Positions 43,308 through 53,190 are shown, numbered from the stretch's first letter. The stretch: 62,886 nt of DNA from a bacterium (GCA_021846445.1 JAJZWY010000005.1:1-62886), one strand, 5' to 3'. Notes: a model not told the origin generated them from the sequence alone. Translations and numbers: made by a program.

Positions 43308-43769
43308 CTAAAGTTGTTCATGTCTCTTTTTTAGGATAGATAGCCGAGAAACAAAACTTTGAGCACCACCTTCAATACCTAATATTTTTAGTGCTCCAAC
43401 TAAAACATATAAATCATCTAAGCTAGTGCTCTTTATTTCATCCCCTAGTTGCTCAATTTGTTTAAAGGCATATTCTACTTTCTCAATCAACCATTTTTCT
43501 TCTGATTCTTTAATTTGATTAGTTAGTATCTTAGGTTCCATGTGATTATCTAGAACCTCTAAGGATCTGGCCGAGTGATCTCTTTTGATAAGTTGTCCTC
43601 TCTTAAGAAGATTATTAATATGTAGGGCAACAGTCGCAACCGAATTATAATTAAGACCTTTCATAATTTCTCTATAGCTCGGGCTGTAGCCATGCTCTGA
43701 TATAAATTGACGAATGAAATCTAGGAGGTCTTTTTGTTTTTTAGTTGGTCGTATTTTAGATTGTTCCAT
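43308..43769 (-). CDS. LexA-type winged-helix regulator lacking the protease domain
   Basis: A 153-residue protein. The first 70 residues match the LexA DNA-binding domain (TKKQKDLLDFIRQFISEHGYS, then SYREIMKGLNYNSVATVALHINNLLKRGQL). The rest is a helical segment of about 80 residues without the AG cleavage site or the Ser-Lys catalytic pair of the S24 peptidase domain. It therefore cannot self-cleave in the normal SOS way. It could be a constitutive repressor or be regulated through the alternative C-terminal helix region. It lies between the O-antigen ligase gene and the riboswitch gene, same strand. Confidence 0.78.
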   Translation of the reverse strand: MEQSKIRPTKKQKDLLDFIRQFISEHGYSPSYREIMKGLNYNSVATVALHINNLLKRGQLIKRDHSARSLEVLDNHMEPKILTNQIKESEEKWLIEKVEYAFKQIEQLGDEIKSTSLDDLYVLVGALKILGIEGGAQSFVSRLSILKKRHEQL

Positions 43770-43781
43770 GTCTAGACATTC

Positions 43782-45134
43782 TTATGACTTAGTTATTTTT
43801 AAAACAGTGCTTTTGGGATAGCTAAAACTAGCATAGCTAATTCCAAGCAGTCCCCACCAAAGGTATGCGAGAGTATCGTCAGTCCAGGCCATTAAAAAGA
43901 AGTTAGTTACTGAGATTCCGATCAAAGAAGCAACCAAAAAGAGGCTATATTTATTGCTAAATTTGTGCCTGGACAGATCCACTATTATTTTGATAATTAT
44001 TGCTAAATAAATAATTAAACCAACTACCCCTACTTCTTGGGCAATCTGAATATAATAATTTTCTGGGATCCGAGCTATCGAGTCTTTGTTATAAAATGAG
44101 GCAGGTCCAGAACTGCCCGGACCGCTTCCAAGTGGATTTTTAATAGTCTCTTTTAAATTATTTAGTGTAGCGCTTAAATGGGCTTGGTCTGAACTGACCT
44201 TGATTTTAGAGTTAGCTTGAGTATGAAATAACAGATTTTGAATCCTATGATTATTTCTTTCAATAAACAAACCTAGAGATAAAACTATTAAAATAGCTAT
44301 TCCAAAAATTAAAATACGCGATCTAGTTTTTTTATTTCTAATAGAAAAAAATACTATTATGCACCCAGCAACAAATGCTCCAATCCAAGCACTCCTAGAA
44401 AAGCTAAAAAAGAGAACAAATAAACTAAGTAATGTAAAAATAGCTATTTTTATTTTTTGACCATTTATTTTCTTAAATTTTCTAAGAAAAACATAAATTA
44501 AATAGCTAATCGGGATAATTAAATATGCACCCAAAGGATTTGCCCCTCTAGTGGTAGATATAATTCTAATATATTTAGAATTACTATTAATAGTTTGAAA
44601 GGGCAAGATGGTTTTGGAATTATAGCCAAAATGAGCTAAAAAGTTATGAGGTAATATAAATATTTGGGCAAGACCAAAAAAAACTACAATCATTGCTGGA
44701 ACTAAAATTATTTTGGGGATAAACTTAACCAAATCTCTGTTCTTTAGGGCAATGATCCAGGTTATCCCAAAAAAAATAAAGTAACGGCAATCTAGTAATA
44801 GACCAAAAAATAGTGCTTTTGTGGAAACATCTTTATTAAAATAGGCAACAATAGCCCACAAAACCTCAATTCCAAGGAAACCAATTATTAGCCAACTTAA
44901 TTTATTTGAGAAAATTATTTTTCGAATATTTAAATCTGATATTAAATAGTAAATAGAAATCAGTAGAATAATCACTAACAAAAATTCTTTCCAAAGTCTA
45001 AATAAAGTATAGTGGCCAAAGATACTGCTCGGCCAAACGGTTATAAAACCCTGAAACGGGATTAAAAACAAAATTAATAAAATTATTACTGAAGATATTT
45101 TAGCTATATTAATCTTGTTCCAAATTTTTTCCAT
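43782..45134 (-). CDS. O-antigen ligase / polymerase-like membrane protein
   Basis: A 450-residue polytopic protein with about 11-12 membrane segments and one large loop (about 300-370) containing NPLGSGPGSSGPASF and ENYYIQIAQEVGVVGLIIYLA. This PLGxGxGS...YLQIxxExGxxG pattern is the Wzy_C/WaaL ligase signature. It joins glycan repeats or transfers them to an acceptor at the outer side of the membrane. It is the first gene of the glycoconjugate cluster and divergent from the sugar-transferase gene. Confidence 0.85.
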   Translation of the reverse strand: MEKIWNKINIAKISSVIILLILFLIPFQGFITVWPSSIFGHYTLFRLWKEFLLVIILLISIYYLISDLNIRKIIFSNKLSWLIIGFLGIEVLWAIVAYFNKDVSTKALFFGLLLDCRYFIFFGITWIIALKNRDLVKFIPKIILVPAMIVVFFGLAQIFILPHNFLAHFGYNSKTILPFQTINSNSKYIRIISTTRGANPLGAYLIIPISYLIYVFLRKFKKINGQKIKIAIFTLLSLFVLFFSFSRSAWIGAFVAGCIIVFFSIRNKKTRSRILIFGIAILIVLSLGLFIERNNHRIQNLLFHTQANSKIKVSSDQAHLSATLNNLKETIKNPLGSGPGSSGPASFYNKDSIARIPENYYIQIAQEVGVVGLIIYLAIIIKIIVDLSRHKFSNKYSLFLVASLIGISVTNFFLMAWTDDTLAYLWWGLLGISYASFSYPKSTVLKITKS

Positions 45135-45235
45135 TTTTACTAATTTAATTATACTCCTCTAAAATAAGATAAAATAATTTAAAAAGGGTTATACTATAGA
45201 CTATATTTAGGTATAGCTAATCTAAATTTCATAAA

Positions 45236-46675
45236 ATGCGCAACAATACTTCTATAATCTACAATTTTTGTTTATTGGTCGGTGATGGACTGAGTATAGT
45301 TTTTGGTCTTTCGGTGGCCTACATTTTAAGAGTATCTATTGATCACAGAGCTACAAGTGCTCATATTTATGCAATTAATTATTTGAAATTCTTGTTCTTG
45401 TTAGTTCCTTTCTGGCTAATTGTCTTTGGGATATTGGGTCTTTACAAAGAATCGGGTTATCAAAACAGATTTATAGAGCTAGGTAAGGTAATCTCTGGTT
45501 CATTTATTGGCATATTGTTTTTAATCAGTTATAGCTACATGTTAAATGTGGTCATATTCCCAGCTCGACTTGTCGTTATTTATGGTTTTGCTTTTTCAAT
45601 CATCTCGGTTTTAATTTTTAGAAACATATCAAGAGAAACTCAAAAACATCTATTCAAGGTTGGAATAGGAACAAACAAGGCTTTAATTATTGGAGATAAC
45701 CCTTCTGCAAGATCATTAATAGATCATCTTAGAAACAAAACGTCGGGATATGAAGTAGTCGGGATTGTTTCAGCCCATCAAAGTAACTATTTAAAAGATA
45801 GTCCGTTTAAAATATACACCGATTTTGATCAACTTATTACAAAAATAAATGGCAAAAAAGTTCATACTATATTCCAAACCGAACTTTACTCTTCTCCACA
45901 AAAGAATGATCAAGTTCTCGCTTTTTCTCAAAATAATCATATCGCTTATAAATTTATTCCGGGTAATGAAGAATTGTTTACTGGAAACATTAAAACGGAT
46001 CTATTCAACTCCATTCCAATTATATCTGTTCATCAAACCGCCCTTATTGGTTGGGGAAAAGTTGTTAAAAGATTAATGGATCTAATTTTAGGAATTTTTT
46101 TGGTTGTTATATCTTCGCCAGTTTGGTTGGTGGTTATTGTTCTTCAATTTATATCATCTCCCAAAAACTCAATTTTTTATAGTACACCAAGACTTACGGC
46201 TTATGGTAAAAAGGTTAAAATTTATAAATTTAGAACAATTAGACCCAAATATAACGGTCTTACGCCTGAAGCTGCTTTTAAGATAATGGGTAAAGAATAT
46301 TTAATCAAAGAATATAGAGAAAATGGTGATTTTCTGAAAGATGATCCAAGAACAACTAAATTTAGTAGATTTATTAGAAGATATAGTATTGATGAATTAC
46401 CGCAACTATTAAATGTCATAAAAGGAGACATAAGTTTAGTTGGACCACGCGCTTTAGATGAATTTGAGCTTAATAAATATGATAAAAAAGATTTAATTTT
46501 ATCTATTAAGTCAGGCCTTACTGGGCTTGCCCAAATTTCTGGGAGAAGAGAAATTAATTTTGAAGAGAGGCGCAATTTAGACCTCTACTATGTCCAGAAT
46601 TGGAGTTTCTGGTTCGATTTAATTATACTTGCCCGTACATTTTCTGTTGTTTTATTTCACAAAGGAGCAATTTAA
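45236..46675 (+). CDS. Polyprenyl-phosphate sugar-1-phosphate transferase
   Basis: A 479-residue WcaJ/WbaP-type initiating transferase. Four to five N-terminal membrane segments (about 10-130), a Rossmann-like domain (about 145-265, KALIIGDNPSARSL) and the C-terminal bacterial sugar transferase domain starting KRLMDLILGIFLVVIS (about 280) with KIYKFRT, DELPQLLNVIKGDISLVGPR and GLTGLAQISGR. It starts the lipid-linked sugar chain by loading the first sugar on undecaprenyl phosphate. Its stop overlaps the next start as TAATG. Confidence 0.93.
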   Translation: MRNNTSIIYNFCLLVGDGLSIVFGLSVAYILRVSIDHRATSAHIYAINYLKFLFLLVPFWLIVFGILGLYKESGYQNRFIELGKVISGSFIGILFLISYSYMLNVVIFPARLVVIYGFAFSIISVLIFRNISRETQKHLFKVGIGTNKALIIGDNPSARSLIDHLRNKTSGYEVVGIVSAHQSNYLKDSPFKIYTDFDQLITKINGKKVHTIFQTELYSSPQKNDQVLAFSQNNHIAYKFIPGNEELFTGNIKTDLFNSIPIISVHQTALIGWGKVVKRLMDLILGIFLVVISSPVWLVVIVLQFISSPKNSIFYSTPRLTAYGKKVKIYKFRTIRPKYNGLTPEAAFKIMGKEYLIKEYRENGDFLKDDPRTTKFSRFIRRYSIDELPQLLNVIKGDISLVGPRALDEFELNKYDKKDLILSIKSGLTGLAQISGRREINFEERRNLDLYYVQNWSFWFDLIILARTFSVVLFHKGAI

Positions 46676-47778
46676 TGAAAGTCGCACTAGTTTGTGACTG
46701 GCTTACAGAAATTGGTGGAGCAGAGAAAGTTTTACTTAATCTACACCAGATTTATCCTAAAGCACCTATTTATACCTCTCAATATGATCCCAAAAAAATT
46801 GATTGGTTTAAGGATGCCGATGTTCGAACAACTTGGTTATCTAAATTACCAAAAAGCTTAAAAAAATTTCTTCCAGTTCTTAGAGCTTGGTCCTTTAGTA
46901 GATTAGACCTTAGTGAATATGACTTAGTAATATCTAGTTCTGGAGCGGAGGCAAAGGCTGTAAAAACAGGCTCTAACACAATTCATATTTGCTACCTACA
47001 TTCACCCACTCAATATTATTGGACAAGACAAGATGAATATCTAAAAACACCCGGTTTTCCAAAAGGGTTCAATTGGATCGCAAAGATCAGTCTTAAGATT
47101 TTAGATAAACCACTTAAAGCGTGGGATAAACTTGCTGCTAAAAAACCGGATTATATAATAACTAATTCTGAGTATACAAAATCAATGATTAAAAAATTTT
47201 ATAATAGAGAAGCTACCGTTATTCACCCCCCAGTAGAGATTAATAAATTTAAACCAAAGGACTTTGCTAATTTAAGACATGGTCTGGTCATCGCTGGAAG
47301 ACAAACTCCATACAAACGCTTTGATTTGGCCATTAAGGCATGCAACAGGTTGAAAATACCATTAATTGTTATTGGCAATGGACCAGAACATAAAAAACTT
47401 CTTAAAATTGCCAAAAAATCTATAACTTTTTTAACATCTGTAAATGATTTAACCTTAGTTGAACAATTTCAGTCAGCTCTGGGCTTTATCTTTCCAGGTA
47501 AAGATGACTTTGGGATTGTAGCTGTTGAAGCACTTGCTGCCGGAACTCCGGTTATTGCCTATAAACAGGGTGGAGCACTTGATTATCTTAAAAACAAGAA
47601 GAATGGAATTTTCTTTAATAGACAAACCACCGAAAACTTAACAAAAGCTATCGAAGAGTTAACCACTCGAAAATTTAACTATCAAAAAGTTTATGAAAGT
47701 TCTTTAGCTTTTTCGGAAGAAGTTTTTAATCAAAAAATCAGGACTTTTATAAAAGATGTCTTGAATAAGAGTAAATAA
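46675..47778 (+). CDS. Glycosyltransferase family 4 (GT-B)
   Basis: A 367-residue GT-B enzyme. N-terminal Rossmann half with CDWLTEIGGAEKVL; C-terminal donor half with IAGRQTPYKRFDLAI and the nucleotide-sugar binding segment DFGIVAVEALAAGTPVIA (E-x7-E-like, about 282-299). The start is the ATG at 46675 overlapping the TAA of the previous gene; an upstream in-frame ATG at 46600 lies inside that gene and is unlikely. It should add a sugar from an NDP donor to the lipid-linked chain. Confidence 0.92.
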   Translation: MKVALVCDWLTEIGGAEKVLLNLHQIYPKAPIYTSQYDPKKIDWFKDADVRTTWLSKLPKSLKKFLPVLRAWSFSRLDLSEYDLVISSSGAEAKAVKTGSNTIHICYLHSPTQYYWTRQDEYLKTPGFPKGFNWIAKISLKILDKPLKAWDKLAAKKPDYIITNSEYTKSMIKKFYNREATVIHPPVEINKFKPKDFANLRHGLVIAGRQTPYKRFDLAIKACNRLKIPLIVIGNGPEHKKLLKIAKKSITFLTSVNDLTLVEQFQSALGFIFPGKDDFGIVAVEALAAGTPVIAYKQGGALDYLKNKKNGIFFNRQTTENLTKAIEELTTRKFNYQKVYESSLAFSEEVFNQKIRTFIKDVLNKSK

Positions 47779-47779
47779 T

Positions 47780-49606
47780 ATGTGCGGAATAATTGGATAT
47801 ATTGGTACTGATAATGGGGTCGATTATGTTCTTGATGGACTCAAAAATCTTGAGTACAGAGGCTATGATTCTTCTGGAATTTGTATTATTAATAGTTCTT
47901 CGCAAACTAATTTAATAAAGCAAGTTGGAGGAATAGATAAATTAGTTCAAAAAGTAAAGACAATAAGGCCTAATGGAAAATTAATTATCGGTCATACTCG
48001 TTGGGCAACTCATGGAAAGCCGAGTATTTCAAATGCTCATCCTCATTTTAATAATGATCATAATATTTTCGTTGTTCATAATGGTATAATTGAAAACTAC
48101 TTAGAGATTAAGTCTAAATTAATTGATAGAGGTTATAAATTTGTTTCTGAGACAGATAGTGAAGTAATCCCAAATCTAGTAGATTTCTACTATAAAAAGA
48201 TTGGCTCATTGTCTGAAGCCCTTAGAATGACTCTAGATGATCTTAGAGGAACATATGCAATTTGTTTAGTTTCAACAATTGAACCAGATAAACTATTTGT
48301 TTCAAGACTAGGAAGTCCTTTAGTTATAGGAAAGGCTGGGAATAAAATATTTGTAAGTTCTGATCCTAGCGCAATTACAAATAGAACAAAATCTATTTCT
48401 TTTTTAAATGACTACGATGTAGCTCAGATTTCTTTAAAAAAGATTAAAGTATTTAATCAAAAGGATAATAAACCGTCTTTTGCTAAATTTGAGATTATTA
48501 ATCAAAGAAATGAACAAAATAATCTTGGAGATTGGCCTAATTATATGATTAAAGAAATTAATCAAGCACCTGAAGTTGTTGAGCTTGCCATTAAGGGTAG
48601 ACTTAGTCCAAAGCACCAAATTAAACTAGGGGGACTAGATGATGTTAGTTCTCAACTTGACCACATTGATAGGATTATTATAGTAGGCTGTGGAACCTCT
48701 TATTATGCTGGCTTAATTGGTGAGTACCTAATTGAGGAATTCAGCGACATTCCTGTAGAAGTAGAACTAGGAAGTGAATTTAAGTATAAAAATGAACCAA
48801 TATCTCGAAGTACTTGTTTGATTGCAATTTCTCAATCTGGCGAAACTGCAGATACAATTGCAGCAATCAATAAAGTCAAGGACTTTGGGGTACTAAAACT
48901 TGGAATAGTTAATAGCATTGGAAGCACAATTAGTAGAATAACCGATGCTGGAGTTTACTGTCATGCCGGAAACGAGAAATCGGTTGCAAGTACCAAGGCT
49001 TTTATCGCTCAAGTAACTGTTTTGAGTTTACTTGCCCTTAGGCTTGCTAAAATAAGGACTAAGTCTTTTGATAATTTATCTGAAGAATTATTAAAATTAC
49101 CTGATAAAATTAGGGCGGTTTTGGGCCAATCAGATCAAATCCAAAAATTAGCTCATAAATATATTAAATATAAAAACTTTTTATTCATTGGACGAAAATA
49201 TAACTACCCTATTGCCCTAGAAGGAGCTCTGAAATTAAAAGAAGTTTCATACGTTCATGCAGAAGGTTATTCGGCAGGAGAAATGAAACATGGACCAATT
49301 GCGTTGATTGATAAAACATTCCCAACAATAGTTATTGCAACTAAAGGTGATCTATATAAAAAAACAATTTCTAATTTGTTAGAAATTAGGTCCAGGGGAG
49401 GACCAATAGTCTTAATCACTAATTTCAAAGATCAGAAAATTAAAAACATGGTTGACGATCTTATTTATGTTCCTGAAAGTCACGAAGAAACTGCTACCCA
49501 AATTATAACCGTAGCCCTGCAACTCTTTGCCTATTATTTCAGCCTAGAATTGGGGAACAACATCGATAAACCTCGAAACTTAGCAAAATCGGTTACCGTA
49601 GAATAA
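47780..49606 (+). CDS. glmS: Glutamine-fructose-6-phosphate aminotransferase (GlmS)
   Basis: A 608-residue GlmS. The N-terminal glutaminase domain starts MCGIIGYIG (Cys2 nucleophile) and shows LEYRGYDSSG and GHTRWATHGKPS; two SIS domains follow (about 285-425 and 455-595), with SQSGETADT and the terminal LAKSVTVE. It makes glucosamine-6-phosphate, the entry to UDP-GlcNAc for peptidoglycan and surface glycans. It is one base downstream of the GT4 gene. Its stop abuts the convergent HAD gene stop. Confidence 0.97.
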   Translation: MCGIIGYIGTDNGVDYVLDGLKNLEYRGYDSSGICIINSSSQTNLIKQVGGIDKLVQKVKTIRPNGKLIIGHTRWATHGKPSISNAHPHFNNDHNIFVVHNGIIENYLEIKSKLIDRGYKFVSETDSEVIPNLVDFYYKKIGSLSEALRMTLDDLRGTYAICLVSTIEPDKLFVSRLGSPLVIGKAGNKIFVSSDPSAITNRTKSISFLNDYDVAQISLKKIKVFNQKDNKPSFAKFEIINQRNEQNNLGDWPNYMIKEINQAPEVVELAIKGRLSPKHQIKLGGLDDVSSQLDHIDRIIIVGCGTSYYAGLIGEYLIEEFSDIPVEVELGSEFKYKNEPISRSTCLIAISQSGETADTIAAINKVKDFGVLKLGIVNSIGSTISRITDAGVYCHAGNEKSVASTKAFIAQVTVLSLLALRLAKIRTKSFDNLSEELLKLPDKIRAVLGQSDQIQKLAHKYIKYKNFLFIGRKYNYPIALEGALKLKEVSYVHAEGYSAGEMKHGPIALIDKTFPTIVIATKGDLYKKTISNLLEIRSRGGPIVLITNFKDQKIKNMVDDLIYVPESHEETATQIITVALQLFAYYFSLELGNNIDKPRNLAKSVTVE

Positions 49607-50377
49607 CTAGATTACTGCTAAAATTGTTTCAACAACCAAAGCTGTCTCTTGCCAATGATTAATCTCAATTGAATCTATCCCAAATTCTTTAACCGGATAA
49701 TCATTTCCTCCGGGTGATAGCCTGTCACCAACAAACAAAATGTCTTCTTTGACTAGATTTAATCCGTCCATTAGTTTCTTCATTCCATATGCTTTATCAA
49801 TCCCAGGTTTAGTGACGTCAATAGATGTTAGTCCACCCACCTTAACTTCAAATTCCGGAATTAAGGGTGCTACAAATTCTCTTAGTTTTTCTTTTTTTAA
49901 GTTATCTGGATCCCAAGCTTCTTTAATCTGAATACCTTTTTCTCCTAAAACATCTACTATGTCTTGTCCTAGGACAGATAACGTTATCTGGCTTAGTCTA
50001 TCTTCAATTAGCTCTCCATATACTTTCTTTTCTCTTAGGTTTAGAGAATCTAAACCTTTATTAAGGGCTGTTATTATTTTTTGCTTTTGCCGAGGAGTGA
50101 AGTTTTCTTCATAGACTACTTCCCATTTTTTGTTTTTAGATACATAATACCTTGTTCCACAAGTAGGCATCAGGTGTAGATTTTCAAGCTTAGCATCTTT
50201 TAGTTTATTAGAACTTAAAACTTGTTTTTGGAATTGTTCGAATTTACCACCAGAGATTACACATACCATAAAATTATTGAGTAATCTATTTAATACCTCA
50301 CCCATCCTTTCGGGTAAGGCAGACTTACTAGGAGCTAGAGTTCCGTCTAAATCAAAAGCTATTAATTTTTTAGTCAT
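49607..50377 (-). CDS. HAD-IIB phosphomannomutase-like enzyme
   Basis: A 256-residue HAD-superfamily protein. Motif I FDLDGTLAPSKSALPERM (about 8-25), motif II VISGG (about 39-43), and motif IV GDRLSPGGNDYPV near 217-229. The layout is that of eukaryotic-type phosphomannomutase/HAD-IIB enzymes. Its ATG overlaps the manC stop by four bases (50374-50377), so the two are coupled. PMM would convert mannose-6-P to mannose-1-P, the substrate of ManC next door; a phosphatase role is the alternative. Confidence 0.82.
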   Translation of the reverse strand: MTKKLIAFDLDGTLAPSKSALPERMGEVLNRLLNNFMVCVISGGKFEQFQKQVLSSNKLKDAKLENLHLMPTCGTRYYVSKNKKWEVVYEENFTPRQKQKIITALNKGLDSLNLREKKVYGELIEDRLSQITLSVLGQDIVDVLGEKGIQIKEAWDPDNLKKEKLREFVAPLIPEFEVKVGGLTSIDVTKPGIDKAYGMKKLMDGLNLVKEDILFVGDRLSPGGNDYPVKEFGIDSIEINHWQETALVVETILAVI

Positions 50378-51408
50378 TTGTTATAAAACTTTTTACTTAG
50401 TTCTCCAACCTTTTGAGATAAGTCCTTTCTGGTAACCAATATCCCTTTAGGCGTATTAACAATTACTATATTGTTTAGTCCAATCGCAATTAAGGGTTTA
50501 TCTTCATAATTTTGAATAAAGCAATTTTCTACTTCAAAACTTTCTATATTTTTACCCTTAAAATGATTGCCTTTTTGGTCACTATCTACTACCTTGTGTA
50601 GGTCTGAATAAGAACCTAAATCTAGCCAGTCAAAAGAAGCTGGAACAACAATTAAGTTTTTGACTTTCTCGATAAGACCATAATCAATGGTTTGGTTTTC
50701 TAGATTCATATAATTTTGATTAAATTTTTCTTCAGAAGTTTCTAGTATTTTGTAGTTCTCATACAATGGTTTAGCACATAACTTCATTTGTTTAATAAAC
50801 GTATTAAAAGAGGCTACAAAATACCCACAGTTCCATAAATATTTTCCTGTCTCTAAATATTTTTTAGCTGTTTTAAAATCTGGTTTCTCTTTGAAAGAAT
50901 GAACAGAATATACAGAGTTATCATGAGTTAGGAGTTTATCTTTTTTAATATAGCCAAATCCTGTTGCTGGATACAAGGGTTCAATCCCTATTAAAGCTAT
51001 TTGTTTATATTGATTACTCATTTTAGATGCTATTTTAAAAGTTTGTTCAAATCCATCGATGTCACGAATATAGTGATCTGCAGACAATATTGCAATAGGT
51101 TCATCTTTATTGATTTGATCTCTTATCTTAATTAAGGTTGCTATTATACAATTGGCTGTTCCTCTTCTGGCTGGTTCTGAAATAAAATTATTTCCATTAA
51201 GCTCAGGAAGTTGTTCTTTTACATATTTAATATGTCCCACCTCTGATACCACATATATTTGAGTACTCAATCTTTTTGCTCTTTGGTATGTTTGTTGAAG
51301 CAAGGTTAATTTATGTCCATTTATTTTTAATAAATGTTTAGGATATTCGGGTAGCGATATCGGCCAAAGTCTAGTACCCGAACCACCTGCAATTATTACA
51401 GTTATCAT
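50374..51408 (-). CDS. manC: Mannose-1-phosphate guanylyltransferase
   Basis: A 344-residue nucleotidyltransferase: IAGGSGTRLWPISLPEYPKHLL (6-27), AILSADHYIRD, FKEKPDFKTAKKYL and WNCGYFVASFNTF are ManC signatures. It makes GDP-mannose from GTP and mannose-1-P. There is no C-terminal isomerase fusion. It is followed at once by the phosphomannomutase-like gene. The -10 at 51417-51422 leaves only about two leader bases, so its mRNA is probably nearly leaderless. Confidence 0.92.
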   Translation of the reverse strand: MITVIIAGGSGTRLWPISLPEYPKHLLKINGHKLTLLQQTYQRAKRLSTQIYVVSEVGHIKYVKEQLPELNGNNFISEPARRGTANCIIATLIKIRDQINKDEPIAILSADHYIRDIDGFEQTFKIASKMSNQYKQIALIGIEPLYPATGFGYIKKDKLLTHDNSVYSVHSFKEKPDFKTAKKYLETGKYLWNCGYFVASFNTFIKQMKLCAKPLYENYKILETSEEKFNQNYMNLENQTIDYGLIEKVKNLIVVPASFDWLDLGSYSDLHKVVDSDQKGNHFKGKNIESFEVENCFIQNYEDKPLIAIGLNNIVIVNTPKGILVTRKDLSQKVGELSKKFYNK

Positions 51409-51416
51409 ATCAGTAC

Positions 51417-51445
51417 ATAATACATTTTGTATCTGATAATTTCAA
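51417..51445 (-). promoter_or_regulatory. manC promoter, nearly leaderless
   Basis: Minus strand: -35 TTGAAA (51440-51445), -10 TATTAT (51417-51422), 17-base spacer. Transcription would start about 51410, two bases before the ATG at 51408. Confidence 0.6.
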
Positions 51446-51843
51446 TAACTCGTATTGACCTATATTCTTCTTGTTGAATAGAATACTCTGTTTCTGTCGG
51501 TATACATGATTGGTTTTTTGAGATAGTTCAGTAGTGCACTATAATCTGTCTTCTGACAGATTTCGCGGAATAACTTATAAATTCGGCTTTTGTTCGTTCA
51601 CTATTAATCCCAAACGGAAATTAAAGACATGAATTCGTTCAAAAATCCTTAGTGTTAGCAACACCATCAAGATGACATAACCAAATAAAAAAACAAGGAT
51701 ATCATATAGTTTTCTGAGGGATATCAACGGGCTATTAATTAAATAACCTTATCCTTTGAATAAACAAACCAAAAAAGTAAATAAAAGTATAATCATATAC
51801 ATTAATCACTCAAAGCTAAATAGATAAATAATTTAATGGATAT
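51446..51843. other. About 400-base intergenic gap with no gene found
   Basis: Between the manC promoter and the gtrA-like gene end I see no reading frame with plausible composition, no tRNA and no strong hairpin. It is T-rich/A-rich and could hold a regulatory or decayed sequence. Confidence 0.5.
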
Positions 51844-52410
51844 CTATGTTTTATCTTCAAATCGTTTAATAAGGTTCTTGTCTTTGTTTGCATTATCAAT
51901 GTTTAATTCAGTTTCATGATGTTTAAACACTACTTTATGGTACCAAAGAAAATTCCAGACCATACCACCAACAACAGCTATTAATTTACCTAGATTTAGG
52001 TTAATGACTTTAGCGCTTATCGACAAACCAAAATCTCTAATTAACGAAGTTAATGAGTTATCTTTAACTCCAACATAATGAGTAAACATTGCAATTATAA
52101 TATCCTGCACAGCTAGAATACTTAATCCTGTCACTAGATAAAAGTGTATAAATTGTTTAAAATTACTGGGTCTAGGATCTCTGAACACTAGATGATGATT
52201 CAAGAAATATGATATTGTAATCGCAACCGATGCTGATATAAGGTTGGCAATTAGGGGATTTAAATGCACAGTTATAACAAGGAGGTTTAGAATACTTAAA
52301 TCAATTAAAGTATTGACTGTTCCGATGCAACCAAATCTAAAAATTTTATATTGCCACGGATTTTTAACTAATCTATAATATCTAAAATGTCTAAAGGACA
52401 TAGAATACAT
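51844..52410 (-). CDS. GtrA-like membrane protein
   Basis: A 188-residue protein with four membrane segments, beginning FRFGCIGTVNTLIDLSILNLL and with ISYFLNHHLVFRDPR, both matching the GtrA family. GtrA proteins help flip polyprenyl-phosphate-linked sugars. The neighbouring divergent gene encodes a polyprenol-phosphate mannose synthase, so a mannose-lipid flippase role is likely. An ATG at 52401 is an alternative start. Confidence 0.87.
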   Translation of the reverse strand: MYSMSFRHFRYYRLVKNPWQYKIFRFGCIGTVNTLIDLSILNLLVITVHLNPLIANLISASVAITISYFLNHHLVFRDPRPSNFKQFIHFYLVTGLSILAVQDIIIAMFTHYVGVKDNSLTSLIRDFGLSISAKVINLNLGKLIAVVGGMVWNFLWYHKVVFKHHETELNIDNANKDKNLIKRFEDKT

Positions 52411-52419
52411 AATAACATG

Positions 52420-53190
52420 AGTAAAACTATTAAAGCACGGCTAGCTATAGCAGTACCAACTTATAATGAGGCCAAGAATCTTCCCAAGTTGGTTAATCGA
52501 ATCAAATTAGTTACAGATAATACTACCAATGTGGATTATACTTTACTCATAATTGACGACAATTCTCCAGATGGAACTAGTATAGTTGCTAAAAACCTGG
52601 CTAAGGGTAAAAAAACTAAGAACTTTCGGATAAAAGTACTAAAGCGAAGAATAAAGCAAGGTTTAGGAAGTGCTTACATAGATGGATTTAAATATCTCTT
52701 AAGTGAAAAAAGGTATGATTATATTCTACAGATGGATGCCGACTTATCACACGATCCAAAATATATACCTAATTTTTTAGACTCTATACAAGAAGCTGAT
52801 CTAATAGTAGGCTCCCGTTACATTAAAGGAGGGGGTACACCAGATTGGACTATTTTGCGTAAACTTTTAAGCCGTGCAGGAAACCTGTACGCTTGTCTAA
52901 TCCTAGGAACAAAAATTCATGACTATACTGGGGGATATAATATGTATTCTTCAAGGCTATTGAAAAAAATTAATTTTGATATATTGCATACAAATGGCTA
53001 TAGCTTCCTTCTAGAACTTAAGTATGTTGCTCTCAACTTAGCAAAACATACAAAAGAAGTTCCTATAATATTTATTGACAGAAAACACGGGGTATCAAAA
53101 ATGCCCAAAAATACTTTAATTAGTAGTTTATTGTTGGTTCCTTTTTTAAAATTAAAATCAATAAATGGTTATAAAAAAGCAATACAATAA
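52420..53190 (+). CDS. Polyprenol monophosphate mannose synthase (GT2, Dpm1-like)
   Basis: A GT2 enzyme of about 256 residues: IAVPTYNEAKNLPKLVNRI (N-terminus), IIDDNSPDGT, QMDADLSHDP (DxD metal site), GSRYIKGGGTPDW and KISFDILHT-like stretch near the end. No membrane segments, as in the Dpm1/Ppm1 class. It loads mannose from GDP-mannose (made by the neighbouring ManC) on a polyprenyl phosphate. ATG at 52387 would overlap the divergent gtrA-like gene; 52420 gives the usual short N-terminus. Confidence 0.88.
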   Translation, partial: SKTIKARLAIAVPTYNEAKNLPKLVNRIKLVTDNTTNVDYTLLIIDDNSPDGTSIVAKNLAKGKKTKNFRIKVLKRRIKQGLGSAYIDGFKYLLSEKRYDYILQMDADLSHDPKYIPNFLDSIQEADLIVGSRYIKGGGTPDWTILRKLLSRAGNLYACLILGTKIHDYTGGYNMYSSRLLKKINFDILHTNGYSFLLELKYVALNLAKHTKEVPIIFIDRKHGVSKMPKNTLISSLLLVPFLKLKSINGYKKAIQ

